From NCBI GenBank assembly GCA_026003195.1, contig BPGU01000001.1, positions 186,001 through 250,000 on the forward strand: DNA of 64,000 nucleotides, given 5' to 3'. Below, one piece after another: positions 7,746 through 15,755 of the stretch. The position numbers and the translations under genes were made by a program. Source of the stretch: Armatimonadota bacterium. Its GTDB lineage: Bacteria > Armatimonadota > HRBIN16. Under the pieces are notes generated by a model. That model had not been told where the DNA came from. It saw only the letters and a program-made list of their open reading frames with translations, and made no database searches. Within the stretch, counting starts at the first letter, position 1; each line of letters opens with the position of its first letter.

Positions 7746-8510
7746 ATGTTTCTGTGGTGGCGTCAAAAGCAGCGAGAGAGACAGTTCTTCGAGAGCTTAA
7801 GGACGATGGGAGGGAACAGACAGTCCTTTCAGGGTGAGGCTGATGTATCACTGTTGCTGAAGGGGCTGTTCCACCGCGATCCTGACGTAGTGCGCGCCTG
7901 TGCAGAAAGGTTAAGGGAGGTACCTAGCGAGCGAATAGCTGAGGTCTCGCGTCGCTATCTACGGAGCGAGATGAAAACCCTCCCAGGGCTACCCCGCAAC
8001 GCTCGCAGTGTTCGTGCCTATCTACACATTGTGGACCTTTTGTCTACCAATCCTGGGGTACATGCCATAGAGGTACTTGTACACCTCGGTTCCACTGAGG
8101 GAGGCGAGGTTCGCAGGAGAACTGCTGAAGTACTACAACGGCTTATTGGAACCCAACAGCAGGATATAGTGGCTCTCATGCTATTACTAAAAGAGCGAGA
8201 TGCACACTGGATACCAAAGATGTGGAGAGCCTATGATATTGCTGGCATTTCGTTTGGCTTGATAGCCTACATGTGTTATTTGTTGATAGAGAAGATCATA
8301 GTCGTGACTGACCTACAAAGGTTTGCAGTGATGCTCGGGGCAAGTGCTTTTGCGCTTGTCTTGATGGTACTGATCTTCCGACCTGTGCGGACCAGTAAAA
8401 ATGCCATGCGAGGCCTTCACGATTTTCTTTTCACACTATTCCGGCAGTTAATGGACAGGAGGGATCTTTGCTCAGCATTACGCACATATATGACGGAGCG
8501 TTTGCCTTAA
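7746..8510 (+). CDS. HEAT-like membrane-anchored protein, candidate immunity protein for tip 1
   Basis: A 254-residue protein with a GGAGGA ribosome site. Residues ~28-150 are an alpha-helical, HEAT/ARM-like region (repeated blocks such as LLLKGLFHRDPDVVRACAERL and VRRRTAEVLQRLIG). Residues ~160-210 hold two hydrophobic segments (ISFGLIAYMCYLLI and FAVMLGASAFALVLMVLIF), so the repeat region likely faces the cytosol. It begins 24 nt after tip 1. The position fits an immunity gene; no specific family was recognised. Confidence 0.65.
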   Translation: MFLWWRQKQRERQFFESLRTMGGNRQSFQGEADVSLLLKGLFHRDPDVVRACAERLREVPSERIAEVSRRYLRSEMKTLPGLPRNARSVRAYLHIVDLLSTNPGVHAIEVLVHLGSTEGGEVRRRTAEVLQRLIGTQQQDIVALMLLLKERDAHWIPKMWRAYDIAGISFGLIAYMCYLLIEKIIVVTDLQRFAVMLGASAFALVLMVLIFRPVRTSKNAMRGLHDFLFTLFRQLMDRRDLCSALRTYMTERLP

Positions 8511-8565
8511 CTAAGGCACTCGTGTCGAGACGGCTACAAGTGCCAGCGTCCTGACCAGGTGGCGT

Positions 8566-9096
8566 GTGAGCAGCAACAACCTGTATGATGTGTTCGGGGT
8601 GTTGCGCTACCAGCAGGGCAGTGCGGAAACGCCGTGGAGGTGGAGAAAGGCACAAACGACTGACGAAACGATGCTTTTGGTGACACCTACAACAGTTGTT
8701 ATTCCCAATCGCGCGATGCACCAGAAGGCTGGTGCTGACACTATTTATGCTCAGATGGCATGCTTTGGTCTCGGTACGCCCATAATCGGCGGCGGTGCTT
8801 TCTTGGCCGTGCCGGCGTCGGTATGGAGGTGGTTCGAGTGCCGTATGGTGTATTATGCCTGCCTTGCTGTAGGATTAGCGGCGTTTGCTGCATGTATCGC
8901 GGTGGTCACTTTGCTGGTTACCCTATGTCTGGGATCTTGTGCACTCGTGCCTCCCCCTTATAACCTACTCTGCTTCTCAGGGTGTGCCGCTCTTGCTGCT
9001 GCTGGGCTAGCTGCATGTACTTATTTGTGGGCGGAATGGAAGGGATGGTGCCGACAGGAGTTCCAAATGTGCCTGCGAACTGGGAGGTCACCATGA
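8566..9096 (+). CDS. Orphan Rhs C-terminal tip 2 (very hydrophobic, cysteine-rich)
   Basis: The frame begins at the Rhs junction (MSSNNLYDVFGV...TPWRWR) with a GTG at 8566 and no good ribosome site, so it is probably silent unless recombined into the main gene. The ~150-residue tail has 11 cysteines and several long hydrophobic stretches (PIIGGGAFLAV, ACLAVGLAAFAACIAVVTLLVTLCLGSC, CAALAAAGLAACTYLW), which would suit a membrane-inserting or pore-forming toxin. Its stop codon overlaps the start of the next gene as ATGA. I recognise no toxin family. Confidence 0.72.
   Translation: MSSNNLYDVFGVLRYQQGSAETPWRWRKAQTTDETMLLVTPTTVVIPNRAMHQKAGADTIYAQMACFGLGTPIIGGGAFLAVPASVWRWFECRMVYYACLAVGLAAFAACIAVVTLLVTLCLGSCALVPPPYNLLCFSGCAALAAAGLAACTYLWAEWKGWCRQEFQMCLRTGRSP
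8572..8646 (+). repeat. Rhs junction repeat, copy 2
   Basis: Third copy of the junction DNA. It encodes the same NNLYDVFGV...TPWRW peptide as the main gene. The repeat begins abruptly; the ~55 nt before it (8511-8565) hold no recognisable Rhs sequence. Confidence 0.9.
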
Positions 9097-9431
9097 AACG
9101 GGTACAGTGGATAACCTGGGCTACAGTGGGCTGGGTGGTTCTGGCTACCGCATGGGTGGTGTATCACGCTTGCGCAGGATACACCTTTGTAAGTAGATAT
9201 AGTATCCATCTTGCGGGTGTATACCTTTCGTCCAGTTTACTGGCGATTGCCAACTGCTTTATCCTCGTGGTAATTCTCGCTAAGGACGCGCAACGAACCT
9301 CTTTTTCACGTCGGACGCTGCTGCTGCTCGGAGTGACAACAGCTTTGCTCGTTGTATTGGCGTTGATAAACTTGGCCAAGGCTTATTCCATCTATACGGA
9401 GATGAGAACAAGCGTCTTCGGCAAATCTTGA
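9093..9431 (+). CDS. Small multi-TM protein, candidate immunity protein for tip 2
   Basis: A 112-residue protein starting MKRVQWITWATVGWVVL, at an ATG that overlaps the tip 2 stop codon (ATGA), with GGGAGGTCACC as ribosome site. Three hydrophobic helices are visible (TWATVGWVVLATAWVVY, LSSSLLAIANCFILVVILA, TLLLLGVTTALLVVLAL). The translational coupling to the tip is the strongest tip-immunity link in this array. A longer frame exists upstream but runs through the tip, so I reject it. No family recognised. Confidence 0.7.
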   Translation: MKRVQWITWATVGWVVLATAWVVYHACAGYTFVSRYSIHLAGVYLSSSLLAIANCFILVVILAKDAQRTSFSRRTLLLLGVTTALLVVLALINLAKAYSIYTEMRTSVFGKS

Positions 9432-9437
9432 CATATT

Positions 9438-9452
9438 TAGGAGTTACGCAGT
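9438..9452 (+). repeat. Left terminal inverted repeat of the IS
   Basis: TAGGAGTTACGCAGT, exactly complementary to the right end of the element. Confidence 0.9.
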
Positions 9453-10430
9453 CGGCTGCACGACAGAGAGGGGATGCCTCCAATAGGCACGTATCACATC
9501 CCGAATGATGCGCTGCTTCGCCTCATACCAACTCACCCCGCTGCGTAAACGATACGACTCCAACCGTCAAAAGGCACGTAACGCACACTGCAAGTGCCCC
9601 AACCAGGACACCACCTGACGAACCTGCGCGCGCTCCACCCCGCAACACTGCTTCAAAGCACGATGGTATTCCTCTATACCCCAACCCATCTGTTCCCACT
9701 TCGCACGCTGTGCCTCCGTCATCTCTCAGTCGTCCGTCGCCCAGTATTCCACGTCTCCGTTGGAGGAAACTGTCCGAAATACTTTGACGAAACCGAACGC
9801 CTTCAGATGAACTATCCGACCCTGCGCGCCTATCTCTACCGTGCCCAGAGGCACGTTCCCTTTCCCATCGGGGTTCACCAAGCGGTTGCTCTTGAGCCTC
9901 GTCAGAAAGTGCCAGCCCAAAGTGCGTATCGCCTTCAGGTTCTCTACCCCACAATACCAACTGTCCATCTGAACATACTTGGGTGTGAAACCGCGAGCGG
10001 GCGCTACCCCAAGCATCGCCCGAAAGAACTCGTTCTTCGTCTCCCTCTTGGTATACACCCAATAGTCACAGGGAACGAGCGCCTCCCCTTGTGTCCACAG
10101 CAACGTCAACAGGCAAATGCCTTGGACCACGCGACGGTGTTTGCCACTCCAGTGGTCACAGACCAACTCCATCTGCTGCGCATAGGGCTTGTCTAAGATG
10201 GTGTCGTCTAAAACCAGTATCCCCTTCTGCTTGTCTATCCACTGCTGTGCTTGTTGCCACAACGCCTCCGTATCGCAAGACTGTCTTGCCAGCAGGCGGG
10301 TGCAGGCATCGTGCGCGGCTGTGCCCTGTGTATCGGGTTGGCATCGGGCGGCTTCCGTGCAGGTGAACACCCTTTGGCTGGCGATGAGGAAGTGGGTGTA
10401 GTCCGTGTCATCACATTGGGGTGGGTTCAC
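9444..10430 (-). pseudogene. IS701-family transposase, interrupted by two TGA codons
   Basis: The uninterrupted frame would be 328 residues. Residues 1-234 (9726-10430) include LVLDDTILDKPYAQ and YVQMDSWYCGVENLK, which carry two catalytic aspartates. After a TGA (9726-9728) the same frame continues with GWGIEEYHRALKQCCGVERAQ, which holds the catalytic glutamate. A second TGA (9567-9569) follows, before the final TAA at 9444. In relatives as I remember them both TGA positions are leucine (ATNDLEMTE and RAFLRLE), so each is a single-step TTA/TTG-type change. The enzyme is almost certainly dead because its glutamate lies beyond the first stop. Confidence 0.85.
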
Positions 10431-10502
10431 GCTGGTTCACTCCTGTTGACTGGATTGGCATGGTTGTGGTAGTCTGATACTCAGAAAAAGGATTTTACGT
10501 CA

Positions 10503-10517
10503 ACTGCGTAACTCCTA
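10503..10517 (-). repeat. Right terminal inverted repeat of the IS
   Basis: ACTGCGTAACTCCTA on the plus strand, the exact reverse complement of the left end. Confidence 0.9.
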
Positions 10518-10566
10518 ATCCTATAGCACGTGATAGTATGAAGAACGGTAAAGCAGTCAGCAGTAT

Positions 10567-10639
10567 GGCAACAACCTGGTTGACCTGTTCGGGGTGTTGC
10601 GGTATCAGCAGGGCAGTGCGGAAACGCCGTGGAGGTGGC
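10567..10639 (+). repeat. Rhs junction repeat, copy 3
   Basis: Fourth junction copy, slightly diverged at its start (GGCAACAACCTGGTTGACCTG). An in-frame TAA (10549-10551) lies just upstream and there is no start codon before the repeat. Confidence 0.88.
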
Positions 10640-11118
10640 AGAGTGCGATCTTAGCGGAAGAAGGGTTTTCTCCATCCGAGGGACTATTTATACTGCCCAG
10701 TGTGGGAATATTTACCGACAGGATGATACTACCTGGTATTTTCATCGGGATTAGCATTTGTCTGCTGCAGGCGTGGCGATATGTCACTCAGTTTGACTTT
10801 GGTAGTGGATTCCCAGAAGTGGACAAAGACAAATTGCAGCACTGCTTTCTGTGTTGCCGAATCGTGAAATGCACATTACTGCTTGGTCCAGATATGGCGT
10901 TCAGATTGCAGGTGCTGTGGGAGATCATTGGTCCCCTGCTTGGAAGAGTCCGGTTCGACCTGGAGGACGCTCTCAGGGATACCGCAGCCTGTGCAAGGGG
11001 TATCGGAATTGGGTATATAATCACCGAGTCTTGTCTCACAGGCTGTGCTCGCTCGCTGAATAGACCTGTCCAAGTTGCGACGCCGCTTGTAACACTCGCA
11101 CAGCCTTGCAGATACTGA
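10594..11118 (+). CDS. Orphan Rhs C-terminal tip 3
   Basis: The homologous frame begins at 10567 inside the junction repeat; the first possible start is a GTG at 10594, without a ribosome site, so this is likely a silent displaced tip. The tail after TPWRWQ is about 159 residues: a hydrophobic part (ILPGIFIGISICLLQAW), then a cysteine cluster (HCFLCCRIVKC), and near the end ACARGIGIGYIITESCLTGCARS. It has nine cysteines in all. No toxin family was recognised. The IS element sits directly upstream. Confidence 0.68.
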   Translation: MLRYQQGSAETPWRWQSAILAEEGFSPSEGLFILPSVGIFTDRMILPGIFIGISICLLQAWRYVTQFDFGSGFPEVDKDKLQHCFLCCRIVKCTLLLGPDMAFRLQVLWEIIGPLLGRVRFDLEDALRDTAACARGIGIGYIITESCLTGCARSLNRPVQVATPLVTLAQPCRY

Positions 11119-11192
11119 GAGCACTTATGCGTGCACGACGCAGCGCACCAAAGACAAATGGTAACCAGAACAACAGGGTATTGGAGTCGAAA

Positions 11193-11519
11193 ATGAACCC
11201 AAGATGTCTCATTCCGTTAGCAGTACTGGTAGTGTATGCAACGTGGAGTTTGCCTGTTTTGTACCTTCGGGGAGAACTCTTAGCCCTGACCGGAGGTATA
11301 CGCCCCGGTATGACGCAACAGGAGGTGCTTCGAATCGCAGGTAAGCCAAAAGGTGTCTACACTGCAGAACAAATGGACAGCGTTTACAGGGGCTACCATC
11401 CCGTTCCGCTTATCCAGGCGGAGGGTGATCTCTGGATATATGACGTACTCATGTTCCGTGTGATTGTGCATTTCGATAAAGCGGGCAAGGTACGCTGTAC
11501 AGATATGGTATACACCTGA
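11193..11519 (+). CDS. Membrane-anchored BamE/SmpA-like small protein, candidate immunity protein for tip 3
   Basis: A 108-residue protein starting MNPRCLIPLAVLVVYATWSLPVLY, a membrane anchor or signal peptide without lipobox. The remainder resembles the BamE/SmpA (OmlA) fold: GIRPGMTQQEVLRIAGKP, a predicted WIYD strand, then VIVHFDKAGKVRCTDMVYT. That fold is known in envelope proteins and in beta-lactamase inhibitors, where it binds protein partners. I chose the ATG at 11193 (GGAGTC upstream) over an upstream in-frame start that overlaps the tip. The gene follows tip 3 by 74 nt, so an immunity role is plausible. Confidence 0.62.
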   Translation: MNPRCLIPLAVLVVYATWSLPVLYLRGELLALTGGIRPGMTQQEVLRIAGKPKGVYTAEQMDSVYRGYHPVPLIQAEGDLWIYDVLMFRVIVHFDKAGKVRCTDMVYT

Positions 11520-11550
11520 GTGAGGGACGAAGCCAACAGAATCGGTGGTC

Positions 11551-11622
11551 AGCCATAACCTGTATGACCGGTTCGGGGTGTTGCGGTATCAATAGGGCAG
11601 TGGGAAACGCCGTGGAGGTGGA
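11551..11622 (+). repeat. Rhs junction repeat, copy 4 (damaged)
   Basis: Fifth junction copy. CAGCAG has become CAATAG, which puts a stop in the core frame, and one base is missing in the GTGCGGAAAC part (GTGGGAAAC), which shifts the frame before ETPWRW. The tip can still be used if recombination takes place downstream of these lesions. Confidence 0.88.
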
Positions 11623-11969
11623 GCCAGCATGCAGAGGAAACCTTTCCACCTGGTTTCATGCACTATGCTATCGCGGGATGTGGCAAAGGAATCTTCGAAG
11701 GAGGCGGCACCAACGAGGAGAAACTGTATGACCGGGCTCAACAGTGGGAGTGCGTGATAGTGGTGGTTACCGAGCATGAGAAACGCTGTGTTTGTTCCTA
11801 TGGTGCTTGGCAGAAAGAGGATTGGGAGGATCACTACCGATACCGTTTGTACAACAACTGCAAGCATTTCGTACTCGACGTCTTGCAGGCATGTCTATTC
11901 AAACCGCCAAAGGACCTGCCCGCGCTGTACAGGTTGTTCGGCGACGGCAAGTGCCGAGCTTTATGGTGA
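11551..11969 (+). pseudogene. Orphan Rhs C-terminal tip 4 with LRAT-like domain
   Basis: After the damaged junction the frame is open from the ETPWRW motif to 11969. An ATG at 11658 gives 103 residues. The tail has HYAIAGCGKGIFEGG near its start and YNNCKHFVLDVLQACL near residue 75. The order His ... Asn-Cys-x-His-Phe-Val matches the LRAT/H-Rev107 type of permuted NlpC/P60 fold, in which this His and Cys are catalytic and the NCEHFV motif is the hallmark. Enzymes of this fold cleave or transfer acyl groups on lipids or amides. The junction mutations silence it in place; the domain itself looks intact. Confidence 0.65.
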
Positions 11970-12000
11970 CCCCGTGAGTGTCCGGACGGTATAACAGGTC

Positions 12001-13011
12001 ATGCGGTGGCGTTGGTGCATCATCAGTTTGTGCGCGGTTGTGGTGCTGGCTGGCTTCGCTTGGTTTCTCTGGAGTAGAACGGCGCCGATCACCATGACGC
12101 AGGGCGCTGTCCTGTGGGGTGCGAACGCTGTGCCACAGCCGCGGCGGTCTAATATGTCTTTCGTAAGCGGGGCGGCCGGTAGAGGGATATATATCCTTCA
12201 GTTGGACTCGTTGGAGCCGCCGCGGCTGGTGTATGCGACTTCGGGCACTCAGCCTGTGGTATTCTCTGTAGACAAGAGTACTGTGGTTGTTGTCAGAGAC
12301 AAGCCTCAGGCGCACGCAGCTCGAAAGCCTTTGTCGTCAACCCCGCGGGTACAACACTCTTACCTTTTGCTGGATTGGCGTACTGGGCATACCAAGCCCA
12401 TCGTAGTACCGGATGGGGAACTGCTGTCTTTGCATCTCGGCAGGTTGTTGGCACTGTTGCGCAAGGACGCACATGTGTTTCGAGTGCAGGTCCACGTCGA
12501 GCCGTCCCGAATCGTCATATTGCCGACAAATCGCCGGCTCCTGTCGCCGTTGCCGGATTGGGCAGGCGCCACCTTGTCCCCGAAGGGGAGGTACGTTCTT
12601 ATTCATGATCGCGGGCATGGGTCAGGCGGACATGCTACAGTACGCTCTGCGAGCGACGGCATGATAGTCACCGACTTTGCGGCGAGCTCGGCACAGTTTC
12701 TCAAGGAAGGGAAGGATTGGTTTCAGGTCGTGTACACCAGCCGCGGGCGACTGTTTCTTTTCGACAGCAGAGGAAGACTGCCTCGCGTGCTCTCAACCGA
12801 TGTCGGCAATGAGCGGTTGGTCGCTGCTTCTCCAGATGGAAGGTGGGTTGTTACAGCATTCCGCACAGCCGACTTCCGGGAGTTGTTGAAAGGGTATCCC
12901 TACTTGGAACACGCCAAGTTACGCATACGTTCTGCAGAGGACGGCAAGGTGTGGAGAACATGGACAGCGGGGAACTCGGTGGGCGGAGTCGTAGCGGCAT
13001 TATCAGAGTGA
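12001..13011 (+). CDS. Membrane-anchored beta-propeller-like protein, candidate partner of tip 4
   Basis: A 336-residue protein with one N-terminal transmembrane anchor (CIISLCAVVVLAGFAWFLW) and a large extracytoplasmic part. Repeated segments such as GRGIYILQLDS, HSYLLLDWRTG, ATLSPKGRYVLIHD, GRLFLFDSRGR and VAASPDGRWVVTAF are typical of WD40/TolB-like propeller blades. It follows tip 4 by 31 nt. The gene may encode the immunity protein of tip 4, or be an unrelated propeller; no family was identified. The start has only a weak ribosome site (ACAGG). Confidence 0.6.
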   Translation: MRWRWCIISLCAVVVLAGFAWFLWSRTAPITMTQGAVLWGANAVPQPRRSNMSFVSGAAGRGIYILQLDSLEPPRLVYATSGTQPVVFSVDKSTVVVVRDKPQAHAARKPLSSTPRVQHSYLLLDWRTGHTKPIVVPDGELLSLHLGRLLALLRKDAHVFRVQVHVEPSRIVILPTNRRLLSPLPDWAGATLSPKGRYVLIHDRGHGSGGHATVRSASDGMIVTDFAASSAQFLKEGKDWFQVVYTSRGRLFLFDSRGRLPRVLSTDVGNERLVAASPDGRWVVTAFRTADFRELLKGYPYLEHAKLRIRSAEDGKVWRTWTAGNSVGGVVAALSE

Positions 13012-13229
13012 GACACAGATTCCCGAGAAGGCGACCGATCGATCGTCCGATCCTTGCCTGGTCACGCATCGTGCCTGCTGTGATAGCGTGCGTGTCACTG
13101 ATTCATCTACTCGTGTGTCAACCGTTCCACTCTCTAGCCACGTTGGTGTTACTCTTTGTCACCGTGCTTGCAGGCTTAACGGCTTGTGCTGCTGGCGATT
13201 TGTCCTCTGCGAGTACGTCCTTTGCATGA
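12960..13229 (+). CDS. Small two-TM hypothetical protein at the end of the Rhs island
   Basis: An 89-residue frame starting MDSGELGG, overlapping the end of the propeller gene by 52 nt in another frame. The basic N-terminus (RVRHRFPRRRPIDRP) is followed by two hydrophobic stretches (VPAVIACVSLIHLLV and ATLVLLFVTVLAGLTACAAG). No clear ribosome site. It may be a real small membrane protein or a chance frame; it ends 85 nt before the lon stop codon on the other strand. Confidence 0.35.
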   Translation: MDSGELGGRSRSGIIRVRHRFPRRRPIDRPILAWSRIVPAVIACVSLIHLLVCQPFHSLATLVLLFVTVLAGLTACAAGDLSSASTSFA

Positions 13230-13314
13230 GTGTCCAACACCCCGGAAGGCTCTTGCTGGGCGCACACTGGCTCGGCGGGAGATTCGCGATCCACAACAGG
13301 CAAGGAAAGGAGGG

Positions 13315-15750
13315 TTATTTGTCTACCAGCGCAATCTGTAGCACCTCGTCCATGTGGCGCACAAAGCGGAACTCGATGTCGTTCAGCACTTGCTGGGGGA
13401 TTTCGTCCATGTCGCGCCGGTTCTCTTCAGGCAGGATGACCACGCGGATGCCCGCACGGTGCGCTGCCAGCACCTTTTCCTTCACCCCGCCGATGGGCAG
13501 GATGCGCCCGCGCAGGGTGATCTCACCCGTCATCGCCACGTCACGCCGCACAGGGCGCCCCGTAAACGCCGATGCCAGCGCAGTGGCAATGGTGATGCCG
13601 GCAGAGGGTCCGTCTTTAGGCACCGCGCCCTCCGGCACGTGGATATGGATGTCCGCGTTTCGGGTGAACTCCGGGTCTATCTGCAGCTGGCTGGCACGGG
13701 AGCGGATGTAGGTGAGCGCGGCTTGTGCCGACTCTTTCATCACCTCACCCAGCTGACCGGTAAGCAGCAGTTGTCCCTTGGTGGCGGGCAGCACGCTCAC
13801 CTCGATGGACACGATGTCCCCGCCGAACTGCGTCACCACCAGCCCCGTCGCCGCGCCGACCTCGTCTTTCTCCTCTGCCATGCCGTAGTGGTACTTGCGT
13901 GCGCCCAGATATACGGGGATGTCTTCCGGCATAACCGTTTGGGATTCTATCTGTCCTTCCGCCACCGCGCGCGCTACCTTGCGACACACCGAGGCGATTT
14001 CGCGCTCCAGATTACGCACACCCGCCTCGCGCGTGTACTCGCGCAGGATGAGCTGTATCGCCGCGTCGGTGAACTGGCACTGTTCGGGGGTTAAGCCGTG
14101 CTCCTTCAGCTGCTTGGGCACCAGAAAGCCCTTCGCGATGTGCATCTTCTCGTCTTCGGTATAGCCGGGGAAGACGATGACCTCCATGCGGTCGCGCAGA
14201 GCAGGGGGAATGGGATCCAGCAGGTTGGCAGTGGTGATGAACATCACCTCACGCAGGTTGAAGGGTACCTCCAGATAGTGGTCGGAGAAGGCGTAGTTCT
14301 GCTCGGGGTCCAGCGCCTCCAGCAGGGCGGAAGAGGGGTCGCCGCGAAAGTCCATGCCCAGCTTGTCTATCTCGTCCAGCATAAACACCGGATTGCGCGA
14401 GCCTGCTTGTCGGATACCCTGAATAATGCGCCCGGGCAGTGCGCCCACGTAGGTGCGCCGGTGACCGCGAATCTCCGCTTCATCCCGCACGCCGCCCAGG
14501 GATACCCGCACGAACTTGCGTCCCAACGCACGAGCGATAGACCTGCCGATGGAGGTTTTACCCACGCCCGGCGGTCCTACAAAGCACAAGATGGGTCCTT
14601 TCATCGCGCTGCCTGCCAGCTTGCGCACCGCAAGGAACTCCAGGATACGCTCCTTCACCTTCTGCAAGCCGTAATGGTCTTCGTCCAGCACCTGCGCGGC
14701 GGCGGCGATGTCCAGATTGTCCTCCGTGACCGTGCTCCAGGGCAACGACACCAGCCAATCCAGATAGTTGCGCACTACCACGCCCTCTGGCGCGGCGAAG
14801 GGCATCTTTTCCAGTCGCTCCAGCTCCTTGAAGGCGCGCTCCTGCACCTCTTCGGGCATCCCCGCGGCGAGGATTTTCTGGCGGAACTCCTCCACCTCGC
14901 TGGCGCGTTCGTCGCGCTCGCCCAGCTCCTGCTGGATCACCTTCAGCTGTTCGCGCAGGAAGAACTCACGCTGGGTATCGCCCATCTCCTTCTCCACGCG
15001 CGAGCGGATGGTCTTCTGCAGCTCCAGGATTTCTATCTCCTTGCGCATGATGACCACCAGTCGCTCGAGCCGCTCGCGCACGCTCACCATCTCCAGTATC
15101 TGCTGTTTCTCCTCCACGCGAACGGGCAGATAGGGCGTGACCGTGTTGATGATGCGTTCAGGGTCGCTCTGGTTGCTGACGCTCAGCAGCACTTCGGGCG
15201 GGATGTTCTTGCCCGCGTTCACCAGCTGCTCAAAGAGCGACACCACGATGCCCATCAGCGCCTCGATCTCGAGGTCATGCTGCTTCTGGCTGGGGATGGG
15301 TTCTACTGCCACCAGAATAAAAGGCTCGGTTTGCACATAGCGGGTAACGCGCACCCGCTCGATGCCCTGCAGCATGAGACGCAGGGTTCCATCGGGCATG
15401 CGCAGTACCTGCAGTATCTCCACTACGATGCCCACGTCATAAATGTCTTCAGGCTCGGGCTCTTCGGTGATGACCTCTTTCTGCGCGGCGAGGGCGATCA
15501 GACGGTCGCCTTCCATCGCCTCTTCCAGTGCGCGCACCGAGCGTTCTCTACCCACAAACAGCGGAAACACCATCTGGGGAAAGTACACCTGATCGCGCAC
15601 CGGCACGAGAGGAAGCTGAGAAGGAATAGGCGAACCGATACCTTCCTCTTCCCACTCTGCCTCAGCAGGGCGTGTGCGCCTGCGCCGGGTGGAGCGGCTC
15701 TTTGGCTGCGTTTCGTCGCTCTCTGTTGTCGCCTTGCGTGCTCTGGGCAT
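13315..15750 (-). CDS. lon: ATP-dependent Lon protease
   Basis: An 811-residue bacterial Lon (LonA). After a charged N-terminal tail of about 45 residues comes the substrate-binding LAN domain ([24 protein letters not shown]). A central AAA+ domain follows with Walker [10 protein letters not shown] and Walker B VFMLDEID. The C-terminal protease domain has the catalytic dyad Ser (KDGPSAG, about 714) and Lys (GGVKEKVLA, about 756). It degrades misfolded and regulatory proteins. It is the last gene of the tig-clpP-clpX-lon run, 5 nt after clpX, so probably in the same transcript. The basic RRRR N-terminal extension is longer than in E. coli Lon. Confidence 0.97.
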   Translation of the reverse strand: MPRARKATTESDETQPKSRSTRRRRTRPAEAEWEEEGIGSPIPSQLPLVPVRDQVYFPQMVFPLFVGRERSVRALEEAMEGDRLIALAAQKEVITEEPEPEDIYDVGIVVEILQVLRMPDGTLRLMLQGIERVRVTRYVQTEPFILVAVEPIPSQKQHDLEIEALMGIVVSLFEQLVNAGKNIPPEVLLSVSNQSDPERIINTVTPYLPVRVEEKQQILEMVSVRERLERLVVIMRKEIEILELQKTIRSRVEKEMGDTQREFFLREQLKVIQQELGERDERASEVEEFRQKILAAGMPEEVQERAFKELERLEKMPFAAPEGVVVRNYLDWLVSLPWSTVTEDNLDIAAAAQVLDEDHYGLQKVKERILEFLAVRKLAGSAMKGPILCFVGPPGVGKTSIGRSIARALGRKFVRVSLGGVRDEAEIRGHRRTYVGALPGRIIQGIRQAGSRNPVFMLDEIDKLGMDFRGDPSSALLEALDPEQNYAFSDHYLEVPFNLREVMFITTANLLDPIPPALRDRMEVIVFPGYTEDEKMHIAKGFLVPKQLKEHGLTPEQCQFTDAAIQLILREYTREAGVRNLEREIASVCRKVARAVAEGQIESQTVMPEDIPVYLGARKYHYGMAEEKDEVGAATGLVVTQFGGDIVSIEVSVLPATKGQLLLTGQLGEVMKESAQAALTYIRSRASQLQIDPEFTRNADIHIHVPEGAVPKDGPSAGITIATALASAFTGRPVRRDVAMTGEITLRGRILPIGGVKEKVLAAHRAGIRVVILPEENRRDMDEIPQQVLNDIEFRFVRHMDEVLQIALVDK

Positions 15751-15755
15751 AGTGT

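Larger units (their letters stand above)
9438..10517. mobile_element. IS701-like insertion sequence inside the Rhs array
   Basis: A 1080-nt element bounded by perfect 15-nt inverted repeats (TAGGAGTTACGCAGT at the left, its complement at the right). It carries one transposase gene on the minus strand. If the terminal TA is a target duplication instead of part of the repeat, the inverted repeats are 13 nt. It lies 6 nt after the tip 2 immunity candidate and about 50 nt before the tip 3 junction. It does not break an obvious gene, but it separates tip 3 from the rest of the array. Confidence 0.85.

Noticed and set aside
9726-10430. TGA recoding (selenocysteine or reassigned TGA) in the transposase
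   Set aside because: No SECIS-like element, both codons stand for Leu in relatives, and host genes end with TGA. Simple decay explains it.
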